A DNA stretch of 64,000 nt. Source: Coffea arabica. Taxonomy: Eukaryota; Streptophyta; Magnoliopsida; Gentianales; Rubiaceae. The notes below the pieces were generated by a model. That model worked only from the letters and a program-made list of their open reading frames with translations. It searched no databases and was not told the DNA's origin. The position numbers were made by a program, and so were the translations under genes. Where the stretch lies: the NCBI RefSeq assembly GCF_036785885.1, contig NC_092312.1, forward strand, positions 24,260,001 through 24,324,000, read 5' to 3'. This document shows, one piece after another, positions 1 through 12,300 of this stretch (within the stretch, counting starts at the first letter, position 1; every line of letters begins with the position of its first letter).

Positions 1-1223
1 ATCTGATAATAAAAAAAAAAAAAAAAAAAGAAAATCAAATGTTCAGAATGTACATTAAGGTGAATTTTGGGATGAAATACACGAGACACTCATTTTTCCT
101 TTAACAGTGTTGTATTTCGTTTTGCTTTTTTCATCTATGATTTCATGTCATGGATGTTCTGCTCTACTCAACATTACTGGTCATGTACAATCTCTTTCGG
201 AGGAATATACTTAATTTGCTTTTAATTTCATGCTTCTCATAAGCCATATATAAAAGCATTTAATCTATTCTCTTCTTTTTTTTTTTACTTTCTGCACTTT
301 TACCCTCATGTAGATTAGGTCTTTTGATTAAACTGCAGGTTAAATAAATAGTCAAGACCATCAAAAGAAATGATGATTGGTCTAGATGGTTTTTATCAGG
401 GCTTTTTCAGTAACTTTTTAATATTTTCAGTAACATTACTATGATATATGCATTTAAGCAAGGAAAAAAGATAGCCCTTCCCTAATATGAGATGTGTTTC
501 AAATTTTTCTTTGAAAGTACAAATGGATGTGATTAGCTAGTCCGGCATATATTGCATCGACCTAATCATGGTAATGAGATGAGAATAATTCTGAATCAAT
601 CAATCAGTCCATATTAAAGGGAAAAAAAAAGAAGGAAAAAGAGAAAAGCAAAGAAAAATGCGAACAATTAAAATATGGAAACAAGAAATTGGGAAATTAA
701 TTCAAGAAACAAGTAAAAAAAATAAAAGGAATAGATGTATTTGACGATTGGAAGTTGACTACCGATAAACTATTCAGGTAATTGTATTTGTTACATTTAG
801 TTAATGAATCCGTCCGCTAGCTCCAGATGGCGGGGCAGCAAAGTTACAATGGAAAAGGAAAGATTTCTTGTATAAGAAAACGCGTTTTATTGATATCATC
901 CAGGAAAAAGAAATGCATTGAGAGTGATTTGAAGTCACAAATATTCACAAGAAAGAGATGAACGTTGTCTATTTCTTGCTTCGAGTTGCAAGAAAATATA
1001 ATGGGCTTTGTTTGTTTAATCTGTTTTCTTTGAAGATTTACTTTCAAACCAAAAGGATTATGAAGTTCGTTATTCAATTACTTAAAAAAAAAAAAAACCA
1101 TTGTATTTATTAAGTCTGACTTGATCCCAAAGAGGAAAAGCAAAAGAAATGGTATTGGATAGAGCATGCAGTGTCTATCAAGGTAGTTGAACCATTAAAA
1201 CTTTGTAATTAATTTTTTATTTT
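1..1223. other. Intergenic, no gene seen
   Basis: AT-rich DNA with an A-run near the left edge and short A/T tracts. Reading frames are short and resemble no family I know. No RNA gene or clear repeat was recognised. Confidence 0.5.
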
Positions 1224-1632
1224 GGGAAAATGCCAGTTTTTATTCCTAAACTTTTGGTCATGGACATATTTCGCACTCAAACATTTTGGCGTAACACATT
1301 TAGTATCTGAACTATAAATTTTTGACCAATTTTATCATCAAATGAAAAATTAATCAATTTAAATGAAAATTGGGCATGCGATGAGCATGAACCTGTTAAG
1401 TAAAGAGTTTTGCATGACTTAAAATCAACAAAATAGATCGGCTATCTTTACTCTCTCAACTCCAATACCTTGCTTTCCAACTCCAATTCTTGTTCAAATT
1501 GATTAATTTCTCATTTGAGGATGAAATTGGTCAAAAATTGATAGTTCAAATACTAAATGTGTTATGCTAAAAAGTTTGAAAACAAAATGTGTTCATAACC
1601 CAAAGTTTAGGAATGAAAATTAGCATTTTCCC
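1224..1632. mobile_element. MITE with long inverted ends, Mutator-like
   Basis: The two ends are inverted copies of each other over roughly 150 bp. The left end starts GGGAAAATGCCAG and the right end finishes in its complement (TAGCATTTTCCC). Inner parts match too, for example ATTTTTGACCAATTTTATC on the left against its complement on the right. There is no coding content. A clean 9-bp target duplication is not visible: the flanks are both T-rich but differ. The Mutator assignment rests only on the long inverted ends and the GGGAAAA-type tip, shared with the better supported element at 5198. Confidence 0.7.
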
Positions 1633-4325
1633 TTTTGATTTTAGTCACAGAAATATTGCAATGAACGAAATTCCTAATTAATCAAATACTTCATCATGAT
1701 CCATAATTGCAAAGGGTAAAATGTAACAAAAACATATATGATAGTCTTTTTTTTTTTGGAGGGAACACATATGATAGTTCATCATCTTATGAAAAATTAA
1801 ATGAAGACAATTATCTCTTATTCGAGTTTTGTTTCAGCTTGATATCGGACTACAAACTCAGATAAAAAGTATAAATACTGGTGCCGATGCTACCTGATTT
1901 GTCAACACATCTTGACAAGTCTTTTAACTTTTTCAAAGACTCAGACATATTTACAAATTTGATGCCCAATAACATTAGGGTTTCATTAATTAGCTCTGAC
2001 TATTTTAGTACGAGACGTTTACTTGGTCATTCACTTTAATAGTGGGAAAGAGCTAGGAAAATCAAATAGGCAGAGACCACCTTAATTTTCCATGAATAAA
2101 CTGACACTTGTTTTTCCAATTAGACTTTTGTTGCTTTAATTGGCGCTTTGATTTTTTGGGACTTACGGAATATTCATTGAAATCGAACTGCATGGGTTGG
2201 TTGTTACAGACTTACAGTTAATAAATTGGAATTAAAGAGATGTCCACTTTCCCAGCAAATCCGTCTAAGATGAAAATGACAACCAAAGTGCACTGCAAAC
2301 AACTGCAGAGTACGACTAAATTAAACTCGTATAAAGTCGAGGGAATAATGCATTATTGAGTGATATATAAAAGAGGAAGTGCAAGGGAGAGAACCGATTT
2401 TGAGACCTTCCACTTATATTAAAAAAAAACAAAAAAAAATCCTAAAAATTATATTATTGGTAGAGAAAGGCAAAACTTGCGATTTTTGTTTGATAAATGA
2501 GTTTCTCAGATCGAAATTCGTAGTTTGAAGATTATGATCGGAAAAAAGTTGTAACTTCAGGTCATTTAGACTTGATTATTGATCAAAAATAATATTAACA
2601 TATATGGTCTGAGCCCATGAACTATAGGAGTTGGGACTTGAATTGTCAAACTATTCTCATAACTTATGAAACACTTGGATATACCGAATGTCCTTGTAGT
2701 CCAACTAACGTTTACAAATAATGAGATGATATTACTCAAATCACATTCAATCACAGCTCAAAAAGTTTCCAGACTAATGTTTCACTTCACTTTTCTTTCT
2801 ATCTTTCCTTTCTTTTAATGTTTCACTGCACAAATCCCAATTCAATATGGTAATAAATCATGAATAAATCCGAACTTGAGTTGTCCATAATCAGATTTTA
2901 AAACGTTCATTTGCAAACCCTTCTACAAGTTTGCATTACATGTTTAGTAAACCCCAATGTATGTGGTTGTGTTTCCAGATAACCCTTTTTTTTTCCCCCT
3001 AGAGTAAACCATTTGACAGCGATTGTATACTTGCCCTCCAAAATTATAGACTTGAAAGCAGAAATTGGGCCTTGGGTAGAAGTACAAGGATATAATATAG
3101 GGGTTTGCTATAACTATCAAACAAGCTGATGATTTTGATGGTTTTGGAAATTTCAAAGCACTAAAGCACTTGGTCTCAACATGTGATCAAAGCCAACCTT
3201 TGATGGTCAAAGGGAATCTTAGTTTAACCACCAAAACGACTGAACCAGTGATTTTTATTGGAGTTCAGTAGGAATTTATGTATTGCTGACATAAACATTG
3301 CTAATTGAAAAAAAAAAATGCTGTTTAACTACAACTCCATGAGTTGTTCCTTCAATTGTTTGGTCAATGCTAACTCATAGGCAAACCCCTTGGATTTGTT
3401 GTACTAATAATTTAAAAACAAACAAAAGTGTATATATTTTTTCAAGAATTTGTTGGCTTCAATTTGTAGTTTAAACCCATGTTGAACCCACTTCAGATGC
3501 AAAAAAATTAGTCTTTTTTCTTTTTTTAGGTTGGATAGAGGAATAGTCTTACTAATACAGACAGCCCATTTTTGCAGTGGCATTGAGTCATTGACCTGCC
3601 GACCTTAGGCAAGGTTAGGTGTGTCCACTGATTTCTTTCACTAAACAAAATTTTTAGTGTGCAGTCAAAGATTCATCTTCTTAGTTGTTTTATTTCGTAA
3701 TCGATTTTTTGTCATATCCAGTTTCTTCAATATTAAAAGAATTATGTCCCTTTCAAGATTAAGACTCACAGATTGATCTTGATCTTAAGGCAAGATTCAA
3801 TTTTCGTAAGAGATTATTTACATTAAACATGGAGAATTCTTTGCATGTGACAAACTAGGCTACAGGAGGTCAAGTAAACTGTAAAAGTCATGGTGTTTTG
3901 ATGATTCAATGCCATAGTCATAAAAATGGATTATTCCTTTCTGTCATTCATTTCTATATTCTATTTTCCTTCTGAGCATAATCATGACAGTTCCTTGAGG
4001 ATTGATAATATTCACTTTGTTTTCCTTATCTGAATCACAAGTGGCAAGTTATCAGATACAACTTGTCCACAGCTGGTTTATTAGCTGGTTTTCTATAGGA
4101 AGGCTTGACCATTTCTCTGCACAAAAGTCTATCAAAGTTGCTATAAATGATCCTTTTGAACAACCTTTGAAGCATCAAGTTGAGAATTATTGAGAATACA
4201 GGTGAAAGCTCAGGTCATCTGAAAATGAGGTCCAAGTATTTAACAGTTGGAGCAAGAGATGACTGATAAATTGCACCTCTATGGGTCACAACTATCACTA
4301 ATTTATTCATTTTCTTGTAACAAAG
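1633..4325. other. Intergenic, AT-rich, little recognisable content
   Basis: No credible gene. At about 2370-2435 there is a short stretch ending CTTCCACTTATATT followed by A-runs. It resembles the 3' end of the SINE-like sequences at 20447 and 33696 and may be another decayed copy. The rest shows nothing I can name. Confidence 0.4.
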
Positions 4326-4540
4326 GCTCCATTTGGCAAGTGAATTTTTTGAATGTTTGGCTAAAATTTTACTGTAGAAATTGTAGACAAAATTTTTAAA
4401 GTGTGTGAATTTTTGGATATTTTGAAGTGTATATTTTAAAAACTTTAAAAAGTTTTTTGAGGTTACTATAATTAAAGTTGTTAAAAAACTTGTGCAGACA
4501 AACTTGGCCAAAAACTTGCTTGCCATACAAGGCCAATGTT
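4326..4540. mobile_element. Short MITE-like inverted repeat
   Basis: The left part reads CTCCATTTGGCAAGTG and the right part CTTGCTTGCCATACAAGG, giving weakly complementary ends around an AT-rich centre with internal self-complementarity (ACTTTAAAAAGT). The borders are approximate and no target duplication was confirmed. The 'ATTTGGCAAG' tip is a common kind of plant MITE end. Confidence 0.4.
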
Positions 4541-5028
4541 TATAAACTGAACTCATTTTCTCTCCTTTTCTGCAATTTTGAAAACATGCTATGGATTAGA
4601 GGTGGCAATATGGATAAATGGTTCATAATTGGTTTTGACTTAATAGATAGTGGATGAAATTTATCCAATCCATTTAATAAATGAATCTAAATGGATTAAA
4701 TAAAAATCAATTATCCATTTATAATCCATTTAAATAATTCTATCAAGACCAAAGCAGTATCAAAATAAGCATGGTGAACCCAAATTCCTACAAATCACTT
4801 GCTCACTAAAATGCAAGTTAGATAGCTTCAGAATTCTGTTCTAAGAGTATTCTGCTTGATACTCTTAAGATCACATTAAACGCAATTAAAGAGCCAATCA
4901 CTTAAAAAGGATTTACATATTTACACAGGGGCCAAAAAAAAATAATTTCAGGCAAATAACAGTCTAGCTCAAACCCAAATTCCAAATCCCAAAACCGCTG
5001 GAGAAAATGATGATAGCCATGTACGATA

Positions 5029-5176
5029 TTAAATATTTCTTACTAGCAACCACGAGTCTATGCACTGAACATGGAAGCTGTGGTTGCAAATGCGCAGCAA
5101 TTTGCAAAACTTCACCGATCTTGAAACCCTCCAAGCACACAGCACATTCCTTGTGGGGGTCTTCTTCCTTGTACTT
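5029..5176 (-). pseudogene. RING-H2 (ATL-like) E3 ligase fragment, frameshifted
   Basis: On the minus strand one frame reads KEEDPHKECAVCLEGF, the first half of a RING-H2 finger (two cysteines, C-x2-C). About 30 nt further the reading passes to the next frame, which gives ICNHSFHVQCIDSWLL. This is the C-x-H-x2-H-x2-C part with the usual DSWL ending of ATL-type ligases. The two halves are in different frames, so a one-base indel has broken the domain. The remaining parts of a normal ligase (membrane segment, C-terminal region) are not visible. The fragment lies inside the inverted-repeat element at 4595-6244 and was probably captured by it. It is unlikely to be functional. Confidence 0.7.
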
Positions 5177-5197
5177 GAAAATGAGTATTTATAGAAA

Positions 5198-5911
5198 GGG
5201 AAAATGATCTGTTTCATCCCTTACATTTCGTAAAAATATTTCTTTCGTCCCTCACTTTTAAAATGAAGCAAATTTGTCCCTAACATTTAAAAATTAAAGC
5301 TATTACATCCTGAACCTAATTTTCAATCTAAATCAAACCATCCAATAATCCAATAATAAATTTCGGAAATAGAATTGACAGATCACTCGGTCAACTTCAT
5401 CATATTTACATGACATTTATTAAACCAAAAAAATAAAAACTATAACATAAAAGGCCATTGTTTCTCTTGGAATAGTAGAGTTTTTTTTTTTGGTAAATCT
5501 TTTCATGTCTTATTAGTATATCCGCTTGCGAATCTAGATGTGCATCATAAATATAAAATTTGATGTTTAAATTAAATTAAAATGATATGACGGTATATAA
5601 AACCATCAGTGTATACAATGATAATGTATGAAAAATTAATTTTTCTTTTTATGTTATAATTTTTTATTTTTTCTTTTTAGGTTCATTAAATTTCACATGA
5701 ATATCAAGTTAAGTTAACCAAGTGACATACCAATTACACCTCCAAAATTTATAATCAGGTTGATTGGTGGTTTGATTCATATTGAAATTTGGGTTGAGGG
5801 ATGTAATAACTTCAGTTTTTAAATATCAAGGACGAAATTGCTTCGTTTTAAAAGTGAGGGACGAAAAGAATATTTTTGTGAAATGTGAAGGATGAAACCG
5901 ATCATTTTCCC
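5198..5911. mobile_element. Mutator-like MITE with perfect 9-bp target duplication
   Basis: The element is 714 bp. The left end starts GGGAAAATGATCTGTTTCAT and the right end finishes with the near-complement (CCGATCATTTTCCC). The inverted similarity runs about 100 bp inward. It is flanked on both sides by identical TTATAGAAA (5189-5197 and 5912-5920), the 9-bp duplication expected for Mutator-like transposition. It has no coding capacity. It is nested inside the element at 4595-6244, so it is the younger of the two. Confidence 0.88.
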
Positions 5912-6244
5912 TTATAGAAATGTCACATGCATATTAGCTGTTTGTGAGAATGACTGTTTGAAAGATGAGTTTTTATAATTGGGTTCTCTGCCTAGAATTG
6001 AGTTGAAAATCATGCAACAAGAAATATATGCTTTTACTCATTTCCTTTTCGTTTCTTTTATTTGGTTTTTACGTAAATGGATATATATGATTTTTGTGGA
6101 TAATCCATATAAATCCATTTAATTTAATGGCTTTACTTTGGTCAACCATTTAAAACCAATACCATAAATGGATAATCCAAATCCATTTAATTATGAATTA
6201 TATGAATGGATAAATGGATCTCAATCCAAATTGTCACCTCTAAT

Positions 6245-6398
6245 CACAATATTATGAATAATTCCGATCTACATCAACAAAGCCTCTCAACCACACAAGG
6301 CATTATTACATTACCCTTGGAAAAATGTGAGGCATGTTGCTACTTGTTATTACTATGATAATTGTACAGAATCAAGGGAATTTTCCTTTGGATGATAT
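6245..6398. other. 3' flank of CHY1-like gene
   Basis: This short AT-rich stretch lies between the transposon end and the stop codon of the hydrolase gene, and probably includes its 3' untranslated region. No canonical AATAAA is obvious; TGAATAATT at about 6255 could serve. Confidence 0.35.
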
Positions 6399-9300
6399 TT
6401 AGAGCTTTGCAATGGCATGATGAGGCAAGTTTGATCTTGGTGGGAGCTCCAGATCTTCCCAATCATCTTCATCTACCTTAGAGAAGTATCTGTCAACCAT
6501 CTTGTCACTAACTAGCTCCAACTTAGAAGGTTGCCACTGGAGAGAGTGAGAAAGAGAAAATGTAAATTGGTTTAAACTTTCATATAAAGAATGAACCTTG
6601 TTGGCTGGATAATTTGGATGAGTGTCTACCTTTGGATTCCTGTCCTTGTCCAGCAATATAGCTCGACATCCCTGCACTTGCACACAGGTTTAGTCATCTA
6701 GAAGTGGGGGAAGAAAGTAATAAGGAAAAGGACAGAATTGAATTGGTTCACACCTCAAAAAAATCCTTGCTCATTTCGCCCCTCATGACATGGCAAACCA
6801 TTCTATATTCACGAACAAGACATTTGCCGACGCCTTGGAGCCTCCCTTCTCTAATCTACAATAAACAAGCAGAAGAACAAAAATTGTTTAATAAAACGAA
6901 AATCATCAAAACTTTCTGGAGTACACATGATCACTGTGCCTAGAAATGGTATCTGGACTTCGGAATCATCAACTCACTGCAGCCCACTTCTGAGCTCCTC
7001 CTAGAAATATATCAATAAGCCATCTAAACAAAATTCTGCAAGTTAATCTCAAAAGGTTGATGGTGAACAGTACCACAGCTACGATATTCAAGTCCTAGTT
7101 TATCCCACCTCTATGAAGCATTTTCCACAACCTACCAACCAGCCATAAGAACTAAATCGATCGAACTTGGCTTATTTAACAAAAGTGTCACTACAGACAG
7201 AGTAGCTTATACAAACAAAACAATGCATGCGCAGCGCATAGGATGTTATAATGCAAACGTGAACAAATCCTAAAAGTTCTATCACGCATAGGAGCATTAG
7301 CTAAATGTCCAAGATAAATAATTATTTCAAAAAGAACATAACATGATAACAAGCAGCCATAATGAACTTTTTCCCAGCAGTTTGCCTAATCCCACCACTT
7401 TTTATCTGCCTGCACCAGGCGTAAAAATTGCTAATGCAATCCTTCGAGGTATTTGCAATTGTTATTTGATTTCTGAGTGAGAAGATACTGAGCCATTTTA
7501 CAATCAGATAGCCATGCCTTTTTGGTGGGATATGCCAATTGGATTCAATAGGATCATCATTATGCTCGTTTAAAGATTTTTTAGAAGTTACTCAAACAAC
7601 CTGCATGCTAAAGCATCAGGTCATGATAGATTGTAGCTAACCCATTTTGCATATATACATATTAGACCTTGTTGGTAAGGATTCAGACGCAATTTAAATC
7701 AAACAATTTCCGTGCCAAACAAATATCATTAAATGTTTACCGATCTCAATGAAATCTTTAGACTTGTAGGGGATGCTTTCTTCAGTGACTGGATAGTTGA
7801 TAAGATCCAATCATCATTGCTGCCAGCAGCCTCCCTCTCCTAACAGAATTGAGTGCAAAATTGTTGGCGAGCACCATTGAAATTCTCAAGAATAAAATAA
7901 GAGAACCAATCATAAATCTAACTTGTAGGGTCAAAAAAAAAGATCATTGGTACAAGCTAACAAACAAAATGGTTATTGGGCAATTTCTTTCAGAAAAGGG
8001 GAAAAATATTAAAATTACCAGTGTAGATATAATATCTTCGACAGTTCTTCGAGAAAAAGACTTGTTAATGATGGTCAACCTGTAGATATATTTCAACATT
8101 AATGAGGACGCTGACAGAAGACAAGAATGAAATAATGACTGCATGGAAAGGTAACACAGGTCCTAACTTCATAAGGTACTCTTCAATTACCAGGCATTAC
8201 AGCTAAAGAAAGGAATATTAATCTGAATATATGCAGTGAACATTGAAAAATATTATAAAAGACTCAACCTACATTACCATTTATTACCTTTTTCCCTGCA
8301 GAAGCAATGCAAAGAACTGTTATTTCCACCACCACATATAAGAATAGACTTTTAAGACAATCATACAAAACTAGTCTTTTGAACTCATATACAAGACCCT
8401 TGACGTAGAAACAATAGCAAGAAAGATGCTAATTACAATTTACTAAACGTATAAGCAAGCATCAAATTCACAAGCAGTTCCATTTTGACACAAGCAGAGG
8501 ACATTCAAGGTAATTCGTATGCAATGATATCATAATTAACAGTAAACTACCTATGATAAAAGCTCTTCTCCTTCAAGGTTGGCACTTGTGAGAATCCACT
8601 AATGATTGAAGAAATAATACCGAGATCACTTGAATTTGCTTTATAGAGTGCCTCTTCGAGTGATGATATTCTCTGTCCAGAAAATAAGCATGATAGTAAA
8701 ACAATCACACTAAATTAGAGTTTTAGACATAATAAGATGAGAAAGAAATAGCTGAAAGAATATTTCAAGCTTTACATGAGTCCTTATTCTTACTAGTTGC
8801 TAGCCTAAATTATTGAGAAGTTTATTTAACAGATAATATGCCCAGAACATTTTCTTCAAGAGTTGTAGGAAAGGATTATTTAGGTCACCACAGACAGGGA
8901 AATCCTCACTGATTGCACTGGAAAAATTCCTATATAGTATATCATAACAACTAGAACTAGGACAACTCGTGAAATGAACCACATGGCAGCACTCAAAAAT
9001 GAAAATAATCTACAGATGGGCTCCAAGGAACCTGATCTGTAGACTAAAACCATGTACATAATTTTGCAGGCCACAGAGAAGAATGAATGCTAAAATCAAT
9101 ATGTCATTCATAGCCAAACACGGTTCTTTAATACAATGAAGAACCAGAAGAAGCCACAAAGGCAACTCAGGCAACAAAAAGAGCTTAGACAGAGTGATGC
9201 CCTCATAGATTAATTTTACGAGTCATGGAGTTAAGATTCCCTTCTCTGCTTGCTGAGTATTTATGTCAATACTAACACTAGAAGCTGAGCTAGTATAAAG

Positions 9301-12300
9301 GCAGATTAACAGCCTGCCCAACTGGGGTTCATCCAACCAAAATAATTTACAACTAAACAAGAAACAAAAAAAATTAAAAAATCCCCTACATGGTAATAAA
9401 ACACAGATTCTTCTGCCTTAAAAAGGGGGGGAGGGGCGGTTGGCGGAGGAACACGCATCCAAAGAAAGAAAAGAAAAAAAACCACAAAAGCATTGGGTTG
9501 CATAACCTTTCTTTTTTGTTCATTTTTCCTCTTCTTTTCATAGTTTATTATCTTTATTTCACCATTTTGCTCAACCATCCAGTTACGTTACAAGCCTACA
9601 ATTGAAGGTCCAGTCAATTTGCCCGAATCAGATGAGGTCAGAGACAACATTTTAAGTCTGAACAATCAAAAAAATTGATACCAATGACTAGCCACAAGCA
9701 TATCAAGTTGAAAAGTACATGCAGATGGTCAAATTTGTAGAATTTTTAAGTCAAAAGTTGTAAGACCACCTCAAACTTAGAACACTAACTTCTCATTACA
9801 ATAGATGTTAGCAGAAAGACGTGCCTGTGCTGGAACAAAGTGAGTTGCTAGACCAGTGGCAAGCATTTCAGCACCATCAAGCCTAGCACCCGTGAGGCCA
9901 ACATATTCTCCTGCCAAAGACATTCAATTACAATTGAAAAGGTATAATCAGCAAATAAACTCACCGTACTGATGCAAATGATATTTTCTCTAACAGACTA
10001 AGAAATGAGACAATGACTATCACGAGTTAAAACTGCCACAACAAATATGAGTAAAGAAGGTTATATAAATAGCAGTGAAAAGCAATGACTTATACTATGT
10101 AGTAGTTAAATATGTACATATGGACCCAACATTAATGACATGTCTACCTGGGAAATCCTTTCATACGGATAAACATATATACATGTATTGCTTCTGTATC
10201 TATAATTAGATGTATCCATTTTTAAGCATGTACAAACGTTCCTGATTATTTATTGTGTGCTTTTATGTGTGTGCATACCAGACACTCATTAATTATATAT
10301 AGCAAGGCCCGAACAGGATCTGGACAAATGAAAAAAGGGGCCTCTGGATCAGTTACAGCTAAGATTACATTATTATCGGAAAATGTCACTAGCTTATCTG
10401 GAACAACCTTCAACTGGATATCAAAAATTAAAGCTTAGGGAAATATGTGAAAAATAAGAAGCTTGGAAGTTTCGAAATTTAAACAGTATCTCTAGTGCCT
10501 ATGGACTATCCTTTTGATAGGTAACACAATGTTTGCTGCATAAAAGCATGTAATTATTTACACGTAGCACTATAGTGGCCCAATAAATTTGTAAAGTATG
10601 ACGTTAACAGAAAAGTATTCTCCCCATATTCCAGTAACAACCAATTAAAGAGCTTCCAGGCACAAAAAGGGAATCAACTTCAATCATTTGGTTTTTAATT
10701 GAAAAAATTTAGTACCAAGTTGATTAAGATCCCAGAACCAAACATCAATTAACCAAGAAGGCTAAGAGGATCAACCATGAAATAACCATCAGATTCCTCT
10801 ATTCCTTGAACCAGTGAACACGATAAATTCAAAGGCAAGTGACACACTGCAATCTCAGAGACCATTTAGTGTACACTAAAGTCTTAAAACTAAGCTTACC
10901 AAAAAAAAATCTTGAAATTAAAGGCAGAGAGGGAAGGCGGAGAAAGAACAGAACTAGAAAGATTGTCAATTTTTTCAGTCCAATGAGACTGATCATATTT
11001 GAAAGTACTTTATTGTAAAAGGGCCCATTGCCAGAACAGCTAACATCATCAAACATGCCAAACCAAGAACATAATCAACGAGAAAAATATGAGGCAGGCA
11101 AAATTGTGGCAATTGAGCTAAGAGACAATGTAAAACAGTTTTTAGACCATGGATTTCAACATGAGAATCATTATCAAATTGCAAATGTTTCATTTTAAAT
11201 CCGCTCAAACATTGAAACTCAAACCCATAAAGCACATGCAAAGTCTCTAAGGTTTAAAAGGCTGACACAATCTTTGAGACAACAAATATACCATTGACTT
11301 GTATAAACATAAATAAAAACAGTTGGAACAGAAGCAGCAGAATCAAGTATTTTCCGATAATTTCTCACAATAAAAATCAAGATTACTCTTCTGAATGCCT
11401 CAACACACACTTCCAACCAAATATTGCTGAACATATAGTTTATATAATCATTTTTATGGTAAAATAATCAACAAAAGGGTCTAATGCTTATGTAATGTAC
11501 GGCAAATCAAGTCAGACTCAGGTTCAGACTTCTCACCAATGGGTTAAGTATCTTGGAATGTAGGACTAAGTGAAATTAATGTTCACTGTTATTAAGTATA
11601 TAATTACTTGCAACGTATAACCTTAATTAACATGGTGATCAATATGGAATCAGGTAAAGTAGGAGGTTATCAACCCTGTACCCTTGTCTGCTTTTGTTTA
11701 AAAAATGTTCACTTCCCTAAACAGAAACGAGCAAACAATAAACATGTAACTGGAATTACCCAAGAAGCCAGGGAGTTTTGATAGGAAATAAGAGGCACCA
11801 ATATCAGGGAAAAGTCCCAAGGCAGTTTCAGGCATGGCGAAAACCTACAAGAAAGTCAAAGCAAGGAGATTATAGTCAAGAAATTTCACTGAAATCCAAA
11901 TCAATTATAGCATGAGGGAGGAGAAAATAATAAGTAAACTGGAAATTGAGAAAGTAATAGCATCATATCTTTTGCTGGCAATAGGAGGCAAGAATGCCAA
12001 TACGCCTTCAGATATTAACATATTATAACCTTAAAAAAGCAGTGCAGTTTATCAATTTTAATTTCTTCCGATAATTCAATTTATTCATACTTCTCAGGCA
12101 AAATATTTTGGATCTTTTGAATGGGAGGAGAGGATAATCATGGATTCTAAAAGACATCTAACAGATATCCAGGTAACAAGTGAAAATTTTATCCACTCAG
12201 TGTTGAGTGTTCAAATCCCAACTTATCCAAACACAGAAATCAGAAAAGATAAGTTTCAGAAGGGGATCAACTATCAAAAACTTCTGCTATAAGTAGAGAA

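Larger units (their letters stand above)
4595..6244. mobile_element. Inverted-repeat transposon carrying a RING gene fragment
   Basis: The left tip ATTAGAGGTGGCAATATGGA is mirrored at the right by CAAATTGTCACCTCTAAT. Both arms continue with similar ATGGATAAATGG-rich sequence in inverted orientation. The interior holds a broken RING-H2 fragment (5029-5176, minus) and a nested Mutator-like MITE (5198-5911). The TAGAGGTGGCAA-type tip resembles hAT ends, but the flanking 8 bp are not identical, so the superfamily is uncertain. No transposase is present, so it is non-autonomous. Confidence 0.6.
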
